Assembly (NCBI RefSeq): GCF_000002875.2
Contig: NC_009420.2
Span: 494,001-558,000 of the forward strand
Length of the DNA: 64,000 bases
Origin: Leishmania infantum JPCM5
Taxonomy: Eukaryota > Euglenozoa > Kinetoplastea > Trypanosomatida > Trypanosomatidae
Reading direction: 5' to 3'
The position numbers and the translations under genes are program-made. Positions 21,182 to 31,200 of this stretch are shown piece by piece. Position 1 is the stretch's first letter; the number at the start of each line of letters is the position of its first letter. Under the pieces are notes generated by a model that saw only the letters and a list, made by a program, of their open reading frames with translations, did no database searches and was not told where the DNA came from.

Positions 21182-22615
21182 CGGTGCAGCGAGCAGCAGG
21201 TCGATAGACCTCCTTGTCCCTCTTCCTTTTTCTCTGCGCCAAGCTAAGTGGGTCGCTTTCACAGCAGGCAGCGTATGCGGACGTATCGCTGGCCCGCAGG
21301 CGCGCTAGGCGATTCTGATGGCAGTGGAGACAACGGGCCAGTGTCCGGCATGGCCACGCGCGGTGGTCATCGAAGGGGTCGATGCAGAAGGGAGGGGAAG
21401 AGTGAATCGACAAGATAAGTTCACAACACCTTTCGCGGTCAGAAGGGGCGGGAGGGCGGAGCAGAGAGGTAGAGGTGCATCCCATCAGTCACCAGGATCC
21501 CTCGTCACGACAGCGAGCAAAGCGGGAGAGCGGGACCGTCACTGCTCGCGCGGGCATACACACACACACACACAGAGATATGTTTCGCTTGCTCTTGGCC
21601 TGATGCGCATCGTCAAGCATAACACAGCAGCGAGCTCCAAGCACGTGCATGGCTTGAAGATGAAGTTTGCACCCTACTGCATGCTACCAGAGTGCTGCCC
21701 TTGCAGCTACGATCAAAGGCCATGGCGCTGGCTTGATGTGCCACTGCCGTTCGCTTGTTTGTCTTCCTCGCCTTACAGAAGGGTGTGGCCCCTTCGGCCT
21801 CAGCAAAGGAAGACAAAGGCCGGCAAACGAAAGCACCACAGGTGCGCACACGGACGCGCACGCACCCAGAAAAGCATTTTGACCGCATCACAGGACATGC
21901 TTCCCTTCTCGTCTGCGTGCAGCACTACACGCGTCACATAGCAGGGCCGCTTTGCTCCTGCTGCCTTCGTAAAAGGACGGCGGTATATCGCTTAGATGGA
22001 GCGTCGGGCACGAAGCACACGCTCAGGGGTGTTGGTATCCGACGTTCCCCGCTCCGTGTAGACCTCCTCTCCCACTCCTCGCACCTCCCCAGAAAACAAA
22101 CACGAAGGAGGAGGTTCGCACGCCCTACTTTCCCAGCGTTGCTTGCCTTTGTCTGCAACGCCACCTGCGCAGAGACGCGGTCGACCACGCGCAGTGGTAG
22201 TGGTCGTGGTGGTGGTGGGAAGGGCAAGTCTGTATGCTTTCACGTCGTCTGCGCGCTGCTTCCAAGGGCGCGGTGAGGCGATGGGGGAGAGGAGCGGGAG
22301 GGGTCTGAAGAGCTTGTAAGTTCCAAATCGAGTACACAACAACGAGCGCCCCTGTGGCACTCTCCATAAGGCCGCTGCCGCCTTGCGTGTTGTCATCATA
22401 TCTTGTCCTCCTCTTCTCCTTTGTCCCCCCCCCCACCCCGGGGTCAGCGGCGAAGACGGAAGACGAATCTCTTCGTGGCCGGAAAGCCAAAAGTGTCTCT
22501 GCGGAGTAGCGGTCGTGCAGTCGCGTCATCTGCGCCTCATCGGGGTGCAGCAATGCCGCACATCGCAACATGCGGGAACATAGAGACAGAAGAGTACACG
22601 GCGAGGGCGCCTTTC
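21182..22615. other. Spacer between the two zinc-finger genes, about 1.43 kb
   Basis: No coding signal. It holds a CA repeat near 21558-21574 and a C-run near 22426-22440. It should contain the 3' UTR of the upstream zinc-finger gene and the splice region of the downstream one. Confidence 0.5.
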
Positions 22616-24301
22616 CTACAGCTTCACAGGCTTGCGTACACTGCTGCTTCGAGTGGCCGGAAGGGCATGCTTGCGAGCGCCGCAGCGGTAACACTCGAGG
22701 CGATTCCTGAAGTTCTTTGAGTAGCACTTCGCGCACAACCAGTCTCCCGCCGACTTCCACGACGCGTTCATGGCTCCCTCGGCAGACTTCGTGTTCGCGC
22801 CCTCCTGGAAGCCCTCGCGCTCGTATTGCGGCGACAGCGCCTGGCTAGACCATTCCTCTGCCCGCTCCGAGGTACGGCCACACTTCCAGCAGTCGTGGCG
22901 CGTGCGGAAGTTGCTCGCCTGACAGTAGGCGCACATCCAGTTATTATGCTGCACTGGTGCAGCAACGGCGGCAGCGCCGGGACTGTCCGTCCCTCCCCAG
23001 CCTGCGGCGCTGAACGGGTCGGCAACCCCTTGGTCCGGTACTGCGGGACGCGGCGAAGTGCACTGGAAGCACTCCGTACGACGAGAAAAGTTCAAGGCGT
23101 TGCATGTCGAGCAGTACCACTCCCCACGAGCCCTATTCCCTTGCGGAACGTAACCACCAACATGGTCACCACCGCCTCGTTCTAATTCGCGAACCGTCCG
23201 GGGCTCAGCGGCCGGGCGATCCATGCCGCAGCCGCGGCACGCCTTGTCATAGATGCTCGTCGTCCCCTGACACGCACTGCAGGTCCAACAAACCGGAATG
23301 CGGTTTTTGCAATAGAAGCAGCGCGAGCGCGCCAGGTGGTTCAAGGACGCGCATAGCGGGCACTCCCACTCCGCGGGGGTAATGTGCGTACCACACCTTA
23401 AACAGCTCTCTTCGTCGCCAGGGTTGATGTGGCCACAGCTGGAGTTGCGGCACATCCAGTCAAACCCAGGCGGACCTTCCGGCGCCGTCGCCCCCTCCAA
23501 GACTGTCTGCAAGGCTGGGTGGACTTTTCTTCGTTGATGCAGCGGTGAATGCCGCGTTTCCGGTACGCCTCCGGCCACAAAGGGCGCCACAGCTGACAGC
23601 TTGAGCACACGTCCCGTGATCGGCGCCTCGCTGCCGGGGTGGATGGCGCGCAGCGTTGGATCCAAGGCCTCCGCCCCTTCTAGCGGATTCATAAACTGCT
23701 CGTCTGCCTCCGTGTACGAAACGGAGTCAAAGTGTTCCTGCTGCTGCTGAAGCATCAAGGTTTTCTCCGTTGCACGGCGCAGGATCTCCTCCTCCGCAAC
23801 GCTGTGTGGTGCCATATCGTATCCACAGAATCCACAACGACTGTTGTCCTCTATCTCGTCTACGCGATTGTTTTCGTGACAGACAGCACACATCCAGAAC
23901 TCCTTGCTCTTGTCGATCGCATCCGCGCATTTCTTGCACTTCCGCACACCGGCGTAGTTGATGGTACTGCAACCCACGCACTTCCACCCTAGCAGCTGCG
24001 GCTTCTCTGTTCCACAAGACTCGCACTCTTTGCGTATTCCTTGGTTCACGGCGCGGCAGGACTCCTTCGCGCACATCCACGGGCGCAGACTCCTCGACTT
24101 CCACGACTGCCGCAGCGATCGCGTCAGCGTTGTGTAGGGGCGCGCTGAATCTGCCCGCGCAGACCCTGTACCACAACCTCGGGAGAGGTGGGAGGAGCAC
24201 CAAGAAGCAACCAAACTGACACGCCACAAAGGAGTCCACGGATAGCAAACAGCCGCCGCTTGCACCACTCGCTGTGTAATGGTACCGACTGCGGGGCGCA
24301 T
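22616..24301 (-). CDS. RanBP2-type zinc-finger RNA-binding-like protein, probably mitochondrial (561 aa)
   Basis: Nine RanBP2-type fingers are visible. Three lie at about 73-165 (the first with a C-x4-C pair), three in the middle at about 285-370 (one with C-x4-C), and three near the C-terminus: WYCSTCNALNFSRRTECFQC, WMCAYCQASNFRTRHDCWKC and WLCAKCYSKNFRNRLECYRC. The last three carry the N-F-x-x-R pattern that forms the RNA-contacting face of ZRANB2, FUS and related fingers, so single-stranded RNA binding is likely. The first ~65 residues are rich in Arg, Ser and Thr with little acidic content, as in mitochondrial presequences. A Gln-rich, acidic helical linker lies between finger groups one and two. 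The ATG at 24301 is the first in frame. The specific RNA target or complex is unknown. Confidence 0.88.
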   Translation of the reverse strand: MRPAVGTITQRVVQAAAVCYPWTPLWRVSLVASWCSSHLSRGCGTGSARADSARPYTTLTRSLRQSWKSRSLRPWMCAKESCRAVNQGIRKECESCGTEKPQLLGWKCVGCSTINYAGVRKCKKCADAIDKSKEFWMCAVCHENNRVDEIEDNSRCGFCGYDMAPHSVAEEEILRRATEKTLMLQQQQEHFDSVSYTEADEQFMNPLEGAEALDPTLRAIHPGSEAPITGRVLKLSAVAPFVAGGVPETRHSPLHQRRKVHPALQTVLEGATAPEGPPGFDWMCRNSSCGHINPGDEESCLRCGTHITPAEWECPLCASLNHLARSRCFYCKNRIPVCWTCSACQGTTSIYDKACRGCGMDRPAAEPRTVRELERGGGDHVGGYVPQGNRARGEWYCSTCNALNFSRRTECFQCTSPRPAVPDQGVADPFSAAGWGGTDSPGAAAVAAPVQHNNWMCAYCQASNFRTRHDCWKCGRTSERAEEWSSQALSPQYEREGFQEGANTKSAEGAMNASWKSAGDWLCAKCYSKNFRNRLECYRCGARKHALPATRSSSVRKPVKL

Positions 24302-24307
24302 CGTCTG

Positions 24308-24331
24308 TTTTTTTTTTCTAGTTTTTTTTTT
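24308..24331 (-). promoter_or_regulatory. Two A10 tracts immediately upstream of the zinc-finger start codon
   Basis: On the coding strand, two runs of exactly ten A (complement of 24308-24317 and 24322-24331) lie within 30 nt 5' of the ATG at 24301, separated by CTAG and followed by CAGACG. If they are in the mature leader, a poly(A)-binding protein could bind them. AG dinucleotides next to the tracts could themselves be splice acceptors, so which part is retained is uncertain. Confidence 0.4.
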
Positions 24332-25355
24332 CTGAGCCGCTTGAAGACAGCACGCGGGATGCGAGCGAGAGACCCGTGATCCGCAGAAGAGAAGCGAGAA
24401 GGGAACAAAAAGAGGGTTTCGAGGGCATGTGGGGCAGAGATGAGTGTGCGTCTGTGTGGCAGAGGGCGGGGCTACGCCACAAAGCGACGCTCCTCTCCGC
24501 CACCCTAATCAAGAAAGCTGCCTGGGTGGCCTATGCACACACACACACAGCCAATGAGCATTTTGCCGAGCGAGTGAGAGTGCAACGCTGCACGTCCCCC
24601 GATAACGCAAAAGGGGGTATGGCGGACACAGCGCGATGCACCACATCCACTGAACGTGCTCCCTCTTCCCCTTCTCCTCCCCCGACTGCTGAGCGAGGAG
24701 GAGGTTCCGTTTGTCTCTGGTACTACGAGACGGAGAAAACTGGAACGGGTACGGGAAACTCCAAGGACAGGAAATAGTACATCGAATGCCGTTGCCGGCA
24801 TATCTTGCCTACTTACTTTCCTTTTCACACTGCTGAGGCACGAGTGCTTTCTCTTCCTTTTTTTTTTCGTTTGGGGCGAGGGTCGCGGAAAGCTCTCGAA
24901 CGCGCAGAGGAGAACGTAAAAGGGGGCTAGGCAGGCTGTATGTCAGACGAACGTGCTAGCCCAGTGTGGGCCTTCAGCTGCTGGACAAAACCGCAAGGGT
25001 CGACCACAGCAATGTGCGAGAACAGCAAGAGCGGAAGATGGAAAATCGGGCGAAAAGCACTTCATCTGTTCTCTTTGTGACACGTGCTAGCCTGTCGCTG
25101 TGGCCCACTACCGCAGAAAGCACACACACAAGCACATCCCAAGGTCGTCGGCTGTCACACGTCAACACCTTCTGCGCGCACACGAGCGATGCCGGAAAGC
25201 TACACCTGTAAGGCGACGGCCGCTCTGGCGTTACCGGCACACGCTGCTCGAAGCAACCTGCGCAGTCTCGTTGCCTCCCATGCGTTCTCGAGCATGCATT
25301 GTGGATTCTCTTTGTCTTTGCTCATTACAGTGTGTACCTTTATGTATGTATATGC

Positions 25356-25377
25356 ATATATGTATATATACATATAT
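25356..25377. repeat. 22-bp perfect AT-rich palindrome
   Basis: The 22 bases at these positions equal their own reverse complement, with alternating A/T broken only by one G and one C placed symmetrically. It sits within an AT-rich patch (about 25335-25380) in otherwise GC-balanced non-coding DNA, probably in the EF-1 beta 3' UTR or just beyond it. Confidence 0.85.
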
Positions 25378-26715
25378 ACGCAGAACCTCTTTTACAGGTA
25401 CGTTTGCTCCAGTGTTTCTCATTTTTTTTCACTTATGTTTAGCACATCGCGCCACCAAAACAGCTGCCGGTGTGGATCGTTAGGTGTCTACCTGCGCTTG
25501 TGAGGGGAAGGGGTGGGGGAAGAAGGGAGCGGGGGGAGGGGGGGTGGACGCACACGTCCACTTCCGCTGTTCCCTCCCTTCTGTTTCTGTGTTCGCTCCC
25601 TTCGTTGTTTGCTTTTTTCGCTTTCCAAGAGTAGCCGCAGGGAGAGCGTACAGGCGCGCTCAGGGACGCACCTGTGGGGAGGTCCAAAAAAGCGCTCGCT
25701 TGAGCTACTCTCGTCAAGGACAGCACCGACCTCGAACACGAGGGCCATCATTGGAAACTAAGAGCGCTGGCACTCACACCCGCTACACGGCATTGCATCA
25801 CGCACATTCACAAACAAACACACACACATCAGCACGAAACACCCGGAGAGCGGCACCACACTGGCCGATCCCTGTTTGATTGAGGCGAGACAACATCTAA
25901 AGATAATCAAAGGACGACGACCTCTTTGTGTGCGGTGCCTGCGTGTGTGCCGCTGATAATCGCGTCGGCAAGTCTTCCTTCCGTCTGCCGTCACTCAGAA
26001 ATCTTTCTTTTTGCTTCGCTGCACATGACCCTCTTTGCGGCTTTGTGACTCCTGGAGGGGGGGGAGGGCGGCGGCGGCAGAGCATGAGTCGTGGCCAGCA
26101 ATCGGAGTCAACGCGCCACACTCCCTCCGCTCGTCCACTGCCAGCGGCGGCGGCAAATAAAAAGACCGACAAGAAAACGAAGACAGCAAAGAACACGTGA
26201 CATGGCGCATGCTCGGGAAACGGGTAGAAGGCGGGGCTGAGGGAAGCAGCGGTGCGTGCGTAGCGTCTCAAGCGACAGACAGGCACCGAGGGGAGCACCG
26301 GCGAGTCGCTACGGTCAGCACAGGATCGTTGAGGCAGGGAGGAAAGCACGGTAGAGGAGCAGGGAGAACAGGGAGTACGAGCCACAAGGTAGCGCGTCGC
26401 TCAGCCCCTCACGCCTCAAGGAGGCAAATGGCGCGCTGTACGTGAAGCCCACCAGGTTCCTTCCAGCGTTACGCAGGTCGAAAACGGCACATAAGCACTG
26501 AGCTGCATGCTCCGCCGCAGCGAACTTCCCAACGTCTTTGCCCCTTCTCCGACAGCCGGCATACGTCCCTTTTGGTCCTGCCGCAAAGATTGCCGCACGC
26601 CTCACGGCACCGCATTCCTCTGCGTGGCACTCGACCGTCCCTTTCAGATTATCGTTGTTCGCTGAGTGGGAACGGCAGCAAGGGATTCGAGTTGCGCAGC
26701 AAACACACGCTCCCC

Positions 26716-27351
26716 TTAAATCTTGTTCCAGGCGACGATATCCATCGACTGCACCTCATCCTCGAAGCCCATGATCATCTCCTCCAGGTCGTCGCCGGAC
26801 ACCTTGTCGTCCTCAATGACGATCAGCTGCTGCAGCTTCTTCACGCCAAACGCAACGGGCACCAGCTTGTGGTCACCCCAGATCAGGCCGTCGCGCTGGA
26901 TCGCGTGCAGCTTCTGCGCGAGCGCCTCCAGGTCGATCGTGTCGTCCCACGCCTTGATATCGAACAGGATCGACGACTTCGCAATCACATCCGTCTTCGC
27001 CTTCTTCTTCTCCGCGTCCTTCGCCTTCTTCGCCTCCAGCGCTGCCTTCTCCTCCTCCGTCGTCTCGCCGAACAGGTCGATGTCGTCCTCCTCCTCGGCG
27101 GCAGCGGCAGCGGCAGGAGCCGGGGCGGCGGCCTTCTTTGCGGACTCAGTCGCCTTCTTCTCGGTACCGGCGTTGAGGATCTCATCGCGCTCGGCCTGGT
27201 AGTAGGAGGCCATGCGGGCCACCCACTGGATCACGTTCACGTTACTGCCGAACATCTCGTTGAAGATGCGAGCATCCTCGGAGCTAGGGGAGAAGCCCGA
27301 CACGAACGGCTGCGCGTTCAGACGGCCGTTGACTTCCTTGAGGGTGGACAT
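26716..27351 (-). CDS. EF1B: Translation elongation factor 1-beta (211 aa)
   Basis: This is the guanine-nucleotide exchange subunit that recharges EF-1 alpha with GTP. The N-terminal ~60 residues form the GST-C-like helical region ([20 protein letters not shown]). A Lys/Ala/Glu-rich linker follows, then the acidic [13 protein letters not shown] block typical of the family. The C-terminal ~90 residues are the exchange domain, beginning [19 protein letters not shown] and ending in the hallmark [12 protein letters not shown]. Length and order of parts are normal for the family. In trypanosomatids the EF-1B complex has also been linked to trypanothione S-transferase activity, which resides in a different subunit. 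A strong splice-acceptor candidate lies 5 nt upstream of the ATG at 27351. Confidence 0.97.
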   Translation of the reverse strand: MSTLKEVNGRLNAQPFVSGFSPSSEDARIFNEMFGSNVNVIQWVARMASYYQAERDEILNAGTEKKATESAKKAAAPAPAAAAAAEEEDDIDLFGETTEEEKAALEAKKAKDAEKKKAKTDVIAKSSILFDIKAWDDTIDLEALAQKLHAIQRDGLIWGDHKLVPVAFGVKKLQQLIVIEDDKVSGDDLEEMIMGFEDEVQSMDIVAWNKI

Positions 27352-28271
27352 GGTACTGGAATGCGTTGAAAACGAAAAACAAAGGGAACAAATGCGTAGA
27401 GAAAGGGCTATGGAGCGGGAGTGAGGAGCGAGAGAAGTCGAGAGAAACTGTGGTCAGCTGTTTTTTTTTTACCGCGTTCGGGGTACAGTCGTGTGGGGCG
27501 CCGGGGCGTCAAGGGAAGATACGACCGTTTGAGGACGTATGAGAGAAGCGATAGTGGCCGTGATTGGAATCGTCCAACGGCATTGATGCATGTCGCACAC
27601 GTGATAGGGGGTGGGATCAGCCATTGTGTAGATGAGGGGGGAGGCGCACACGACGTTTTGGCGGGGCACAACGTAAAGAGGAATCGATGGTGCCAAAAAA
27701 AATATGGAGATAAGTGTGTGGGTACAGAGGTGCAGATGAGTGCTGAGAGACTCACACTTGGGAACTATGTGGCATTATGCAGGGTGGAGAAGACGGACGT
27801 GCATACGGCGCCTGTTCTCTTCTTCCTGTTCCACCCCTTCTCTCACTCTAGAGAGAGAGAGCACGCAAGCGCAAGCGCGAGCTAGTGACGCCCTCCGGCA
27901 CAGAGGCAGGCGTAACGGCCCCGATGAGGGCTGGCCAGCAGCGTCCGCTCTCCACATGCACAGACGGCTGTGGACTGTTTCTTTCTGCTTTTCGCCTCGT
28001 AGGTAGATGGGAAGCGCCTGACCACGCGTCAAGAGCGGAGATGCTGGCAACGCACGGTCGTCAAGGAAGAGCTGCCGATGCGGTGTTCTAGACCGAAAAT
28101 GGGCCATTCCTTGCCGCAAAGCTCTTCAAACGCGCCCAGCGCGCACGTCCAAAAACAAAAAACGACAGCGCCCACTGTCACCCGTACGATACAAGTCTTT
28201 GCATCTACCACCACGCTTCGACTGGTGAGGCTCTGTGCGCCATTCTTTTCCACTCCACCACTCCAGAGTCT
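27352..28271. other. Spacer between VPS13 and EF-1 beta, about 0.92 kb
   Basis: This holds the 3' UTR of the giant VPS13-family gene and the short leader of EF-1 beta. No gene is visible. Confidence 0.5.
27356..27392 (-). promoter_or_regulatory. Candidate trans-splice acceptor of EF-1 beta
   Basis: On the minus strand a pyrimidine-rich stretch (T/C-rich, about 27368-27392) is followed by CATTCCAG, with the AG at 27356-27357, four bases before the ATG. This is the standard layout of a spliced-leader addition site, with a very short leader. Confidence 0.5.
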
Positions 28272-31200
28272 TCAAGGCGCTAACAGACGTTCGCCAGCGG
28301 CACAGATCGCCCTGGCCAGCGCCCGAGAGTATTTTTGCTGCGCCTCCGTCTCCTTCAAGGAGGCCTCGATCTCCTCTAGAGAGCAGACGTGCACAAACAC
28401 CTCATCCGTCACGTATGTGTGCAATGCCCGCACCCCAAGAGACGCTTTGATGTACGATGCACGCTCACACTCATGTGCCAGGCGCGCCCGTGTCACCTGT
28501 CCTTCGCCTGTGCCGGCCTCGTCGGGCGCCTTGTCCTTCCCCTGGTCAACGCCGGCACTTCCTCGGAAACCGTCAACGGTGCAGTTACGGGCGAGCAAGC
28601 TAATGATGTTGCCCGCGAGCAGGGCTGTGAGGGCACAAGGCAGGGCGTTGCGAAACTCGCTCGGAGATAAAAAGGTGCACAAGGCCGCATACGGTGTGTG
28701 AAGCGCCGTGTTGTAGATCCCGACCCGGTCCACAGCGAGCCGAACATTGGTTTCGTCCCCGCGACGCCACCGAGGAACGTCTGCGAAGACCTGATCGTAC
28801 ATAGCGTGCGTGAGAATGTACTGGTCCCTTGGCAACGACGCGCGCGGCACACGGTTCACATGTCCCGCGGCACTTGTGCCGGAAACCTCTCTCTCCACAC
28901 CCTCAGTCGCCTCCAACACCGGCGCGCCCCTGGCGCTGGTCGACACAATCAGGTAGTTGCGCTCCAGACCCAGATGGCGTGCCTCATGCTCCGTTAGCTC
29001 GCCCAAACCACCCAGGAGGCGCGCGTAAAACTCTGACGTGACACTGACGCCGCGAAAGAAGCCAAAGACCGGGCGGCCCGCGAGACCGGCCACACCCGCG
29101 GCGATGCCGATGAGGAAGCCGCTGACGCCGCCCTCGCGAGCACCGCGGATCGGTTTCGTCACAGCGTCCGAGATGCCGCCGCCAACTTCGTGCAGCATCT
29201 CGCCAAGGACGCCACGACGCTGCGATGTCGCGAGCACGGCATGTCCGCTGAAATCACTTGAGGAGCTACCACAAGATAGTCGTGGTGCGACTGTAATAGG
29301 TGAGGTGCCGGCTAGGTTGCCGATGCTGCGCGCCAGCACCCCGACAGAGTGCAGCGTCGATGATGTGGTAGTGCGCAAGAACTCGCGGGTGTCGGTCCAC
29401 CGACTCTGACCAGAGGAGTTTGTGACGAGATCCCACACACCGCGGGACCAGCTCCCGAGCAGCGCGCGAGGGTTACCGAGTACATCCATTGAGCCGAGAA
29501 CCTTGTAGCTCTGGAGCAGCAGCTGCGTGCGGTAGAGGGGCCACAGAAACGACTTTGCGATGCCGAAGAGCGAGTGGCTCCATCGCAGCTCCACCTCCTG
29601 TAATCGCACCTCCTTCAGTGAGATCGACAGATCCTCGACAGAGGGGATGAGGTGTTCCGGGATCTGCGCCAGCCCTTTAAAAGGGTTGTAGCGCCAGTGG
29701 CCAGAACGGGTGTACGTCACTTCTGCCAGAATAGGAGACACCTGCAGGGCATACACGAAAACGATGTACGCTCGATGGGGCAAGTGCGTCGCCGAGTCAG
29801 CCACAGCATCGCCGCGCGTGGAGAAAAGGCTGCCTCGCCGCTCCGCGGCGTGGACAGCCCGCTCGCTAGACGCTGCTGGCGCCCACTCCTCGCCAAGTCG
29901 CTCCGCTGTGGCGCGCAGAGTAAAGAGGATGTCGTCGTCAGCGCGCACTACAATGGGTGGCACCGTGACGCGCAATCGCGGCACAGGAAGCAGGACAACG
30001 CCATCCGCGGCTGCAGCCTGTCCGGGTCGAGTGAGCTGAATCTCCAACGCAAACCACGAAGGGTCCTTAAAGTGCGGCACGCCTGTCGACGATGTCAACG
30101 TCGCCCCTCCCCCGAAAACATCCGGCAATATCGGACTGCTGGCACGCCCTTGCTCAGCCTCAGCACTGGGCTCCACAGTATTTCCTGCCATGGTAGTCGC
30201 GGAGCCGCTGCCCGCACGCGGCCCAACCCGAAGGATAACAGGATAGACAGCGTCGACGGTGGTGCAGTCTACCACCTCCAGCAGTGCCAACGATGCGCTC
30301 CCCATCAGGTGTCGTTCCGTCAGGGTAGCGCTGCCGTAAAACCCAAGGAGGCGCACAAGAACAACATCGAGCTCCTGCTCCTCGAGGAAGGTCAGAACGT
30401 CTTCGTCTGTAGCGATGAGCGGCACCGTGTCGCGATTGGCGCTCTCACCACTACTGGCGCCACGACGCAGCCGCAAACGGCCCCGTGCACCTTGCGCAAT
30501 GAGACTCTTGCGCGCGAAGGGACCCGCTCTCGGCAGTGTCATCGCAGCAACGTAGACGGTGCAACTGTGCACGTACACCTCCAGCTGCGTGAGCCGGCGT
30601 GGCTGAAACAGCATTCGACCCTCCAGTTGGCGGGATGACGCGACCGTCACCGTGTACTGACGCCGTCGGTTGTCGAGGCTCACGTAGACATATGCGTCTG
30701 TGCTCCCGACTCGCGCACCGGACGATGGCGCAGCCGCGCACCGCAGCAGGTCCACATCCTGGCTTACGGTGAAGCCTTGGCGCACATTCGAATACAATGT
30801 GACCCGTAGCCCTGGTAACTCTAGCACCGGCACCTCCCAGCAGCCATAGCTCATCGTCCCTGCCGCCACCACGTAACTGCAAGGACGCGGCGCGCAGGAG
30901 CACAAGGCTGTGGTCACGGTACCCCGCCGTGCCGGTGACGGCGCGACGTCCGAGCCTGTAGTGACAGCGCACTGAGCAAACTGCAAGGTGGTGTTGAGAC
31001 GATTCACAATTTTCAACGGTGGCGCGGCCTGAAGCGCAACACTTACGCACAAGGAGACGCTCGTCATGCTCGACATCACCGTGAGACAGCGGAAGTGCTC
31101 CACCGCCAACGCGACTGCCTCACCCACGCGACGACGCACTGGGTTCATGATGAAACGGGGCTCCTCTGCCTCCGCATCGCTCTCCACTTCGTGAAGGTCG

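Larger units (their letters stand above)
24302..26715. other. Long spacer downstream of EF-1 beta, about 2.4 kb
   Basis: This is the 3' UTR of EF-1 beta plus the 5' region of the zinc-finger gene. It contains two T10 runs just upstream of that gene's ATG, an AT-rich palindrome at 25356-25377, and purine/pyrimidine tracts. No protein-like frame was found. Confidence 0.5.

Noticed and set aside
26737..27202. Plus-strand frames opposite EF-1 beta, with Leu/Arg/Val-rich translations
   Set aside because: Antisense shadows of a well-conserved gene.
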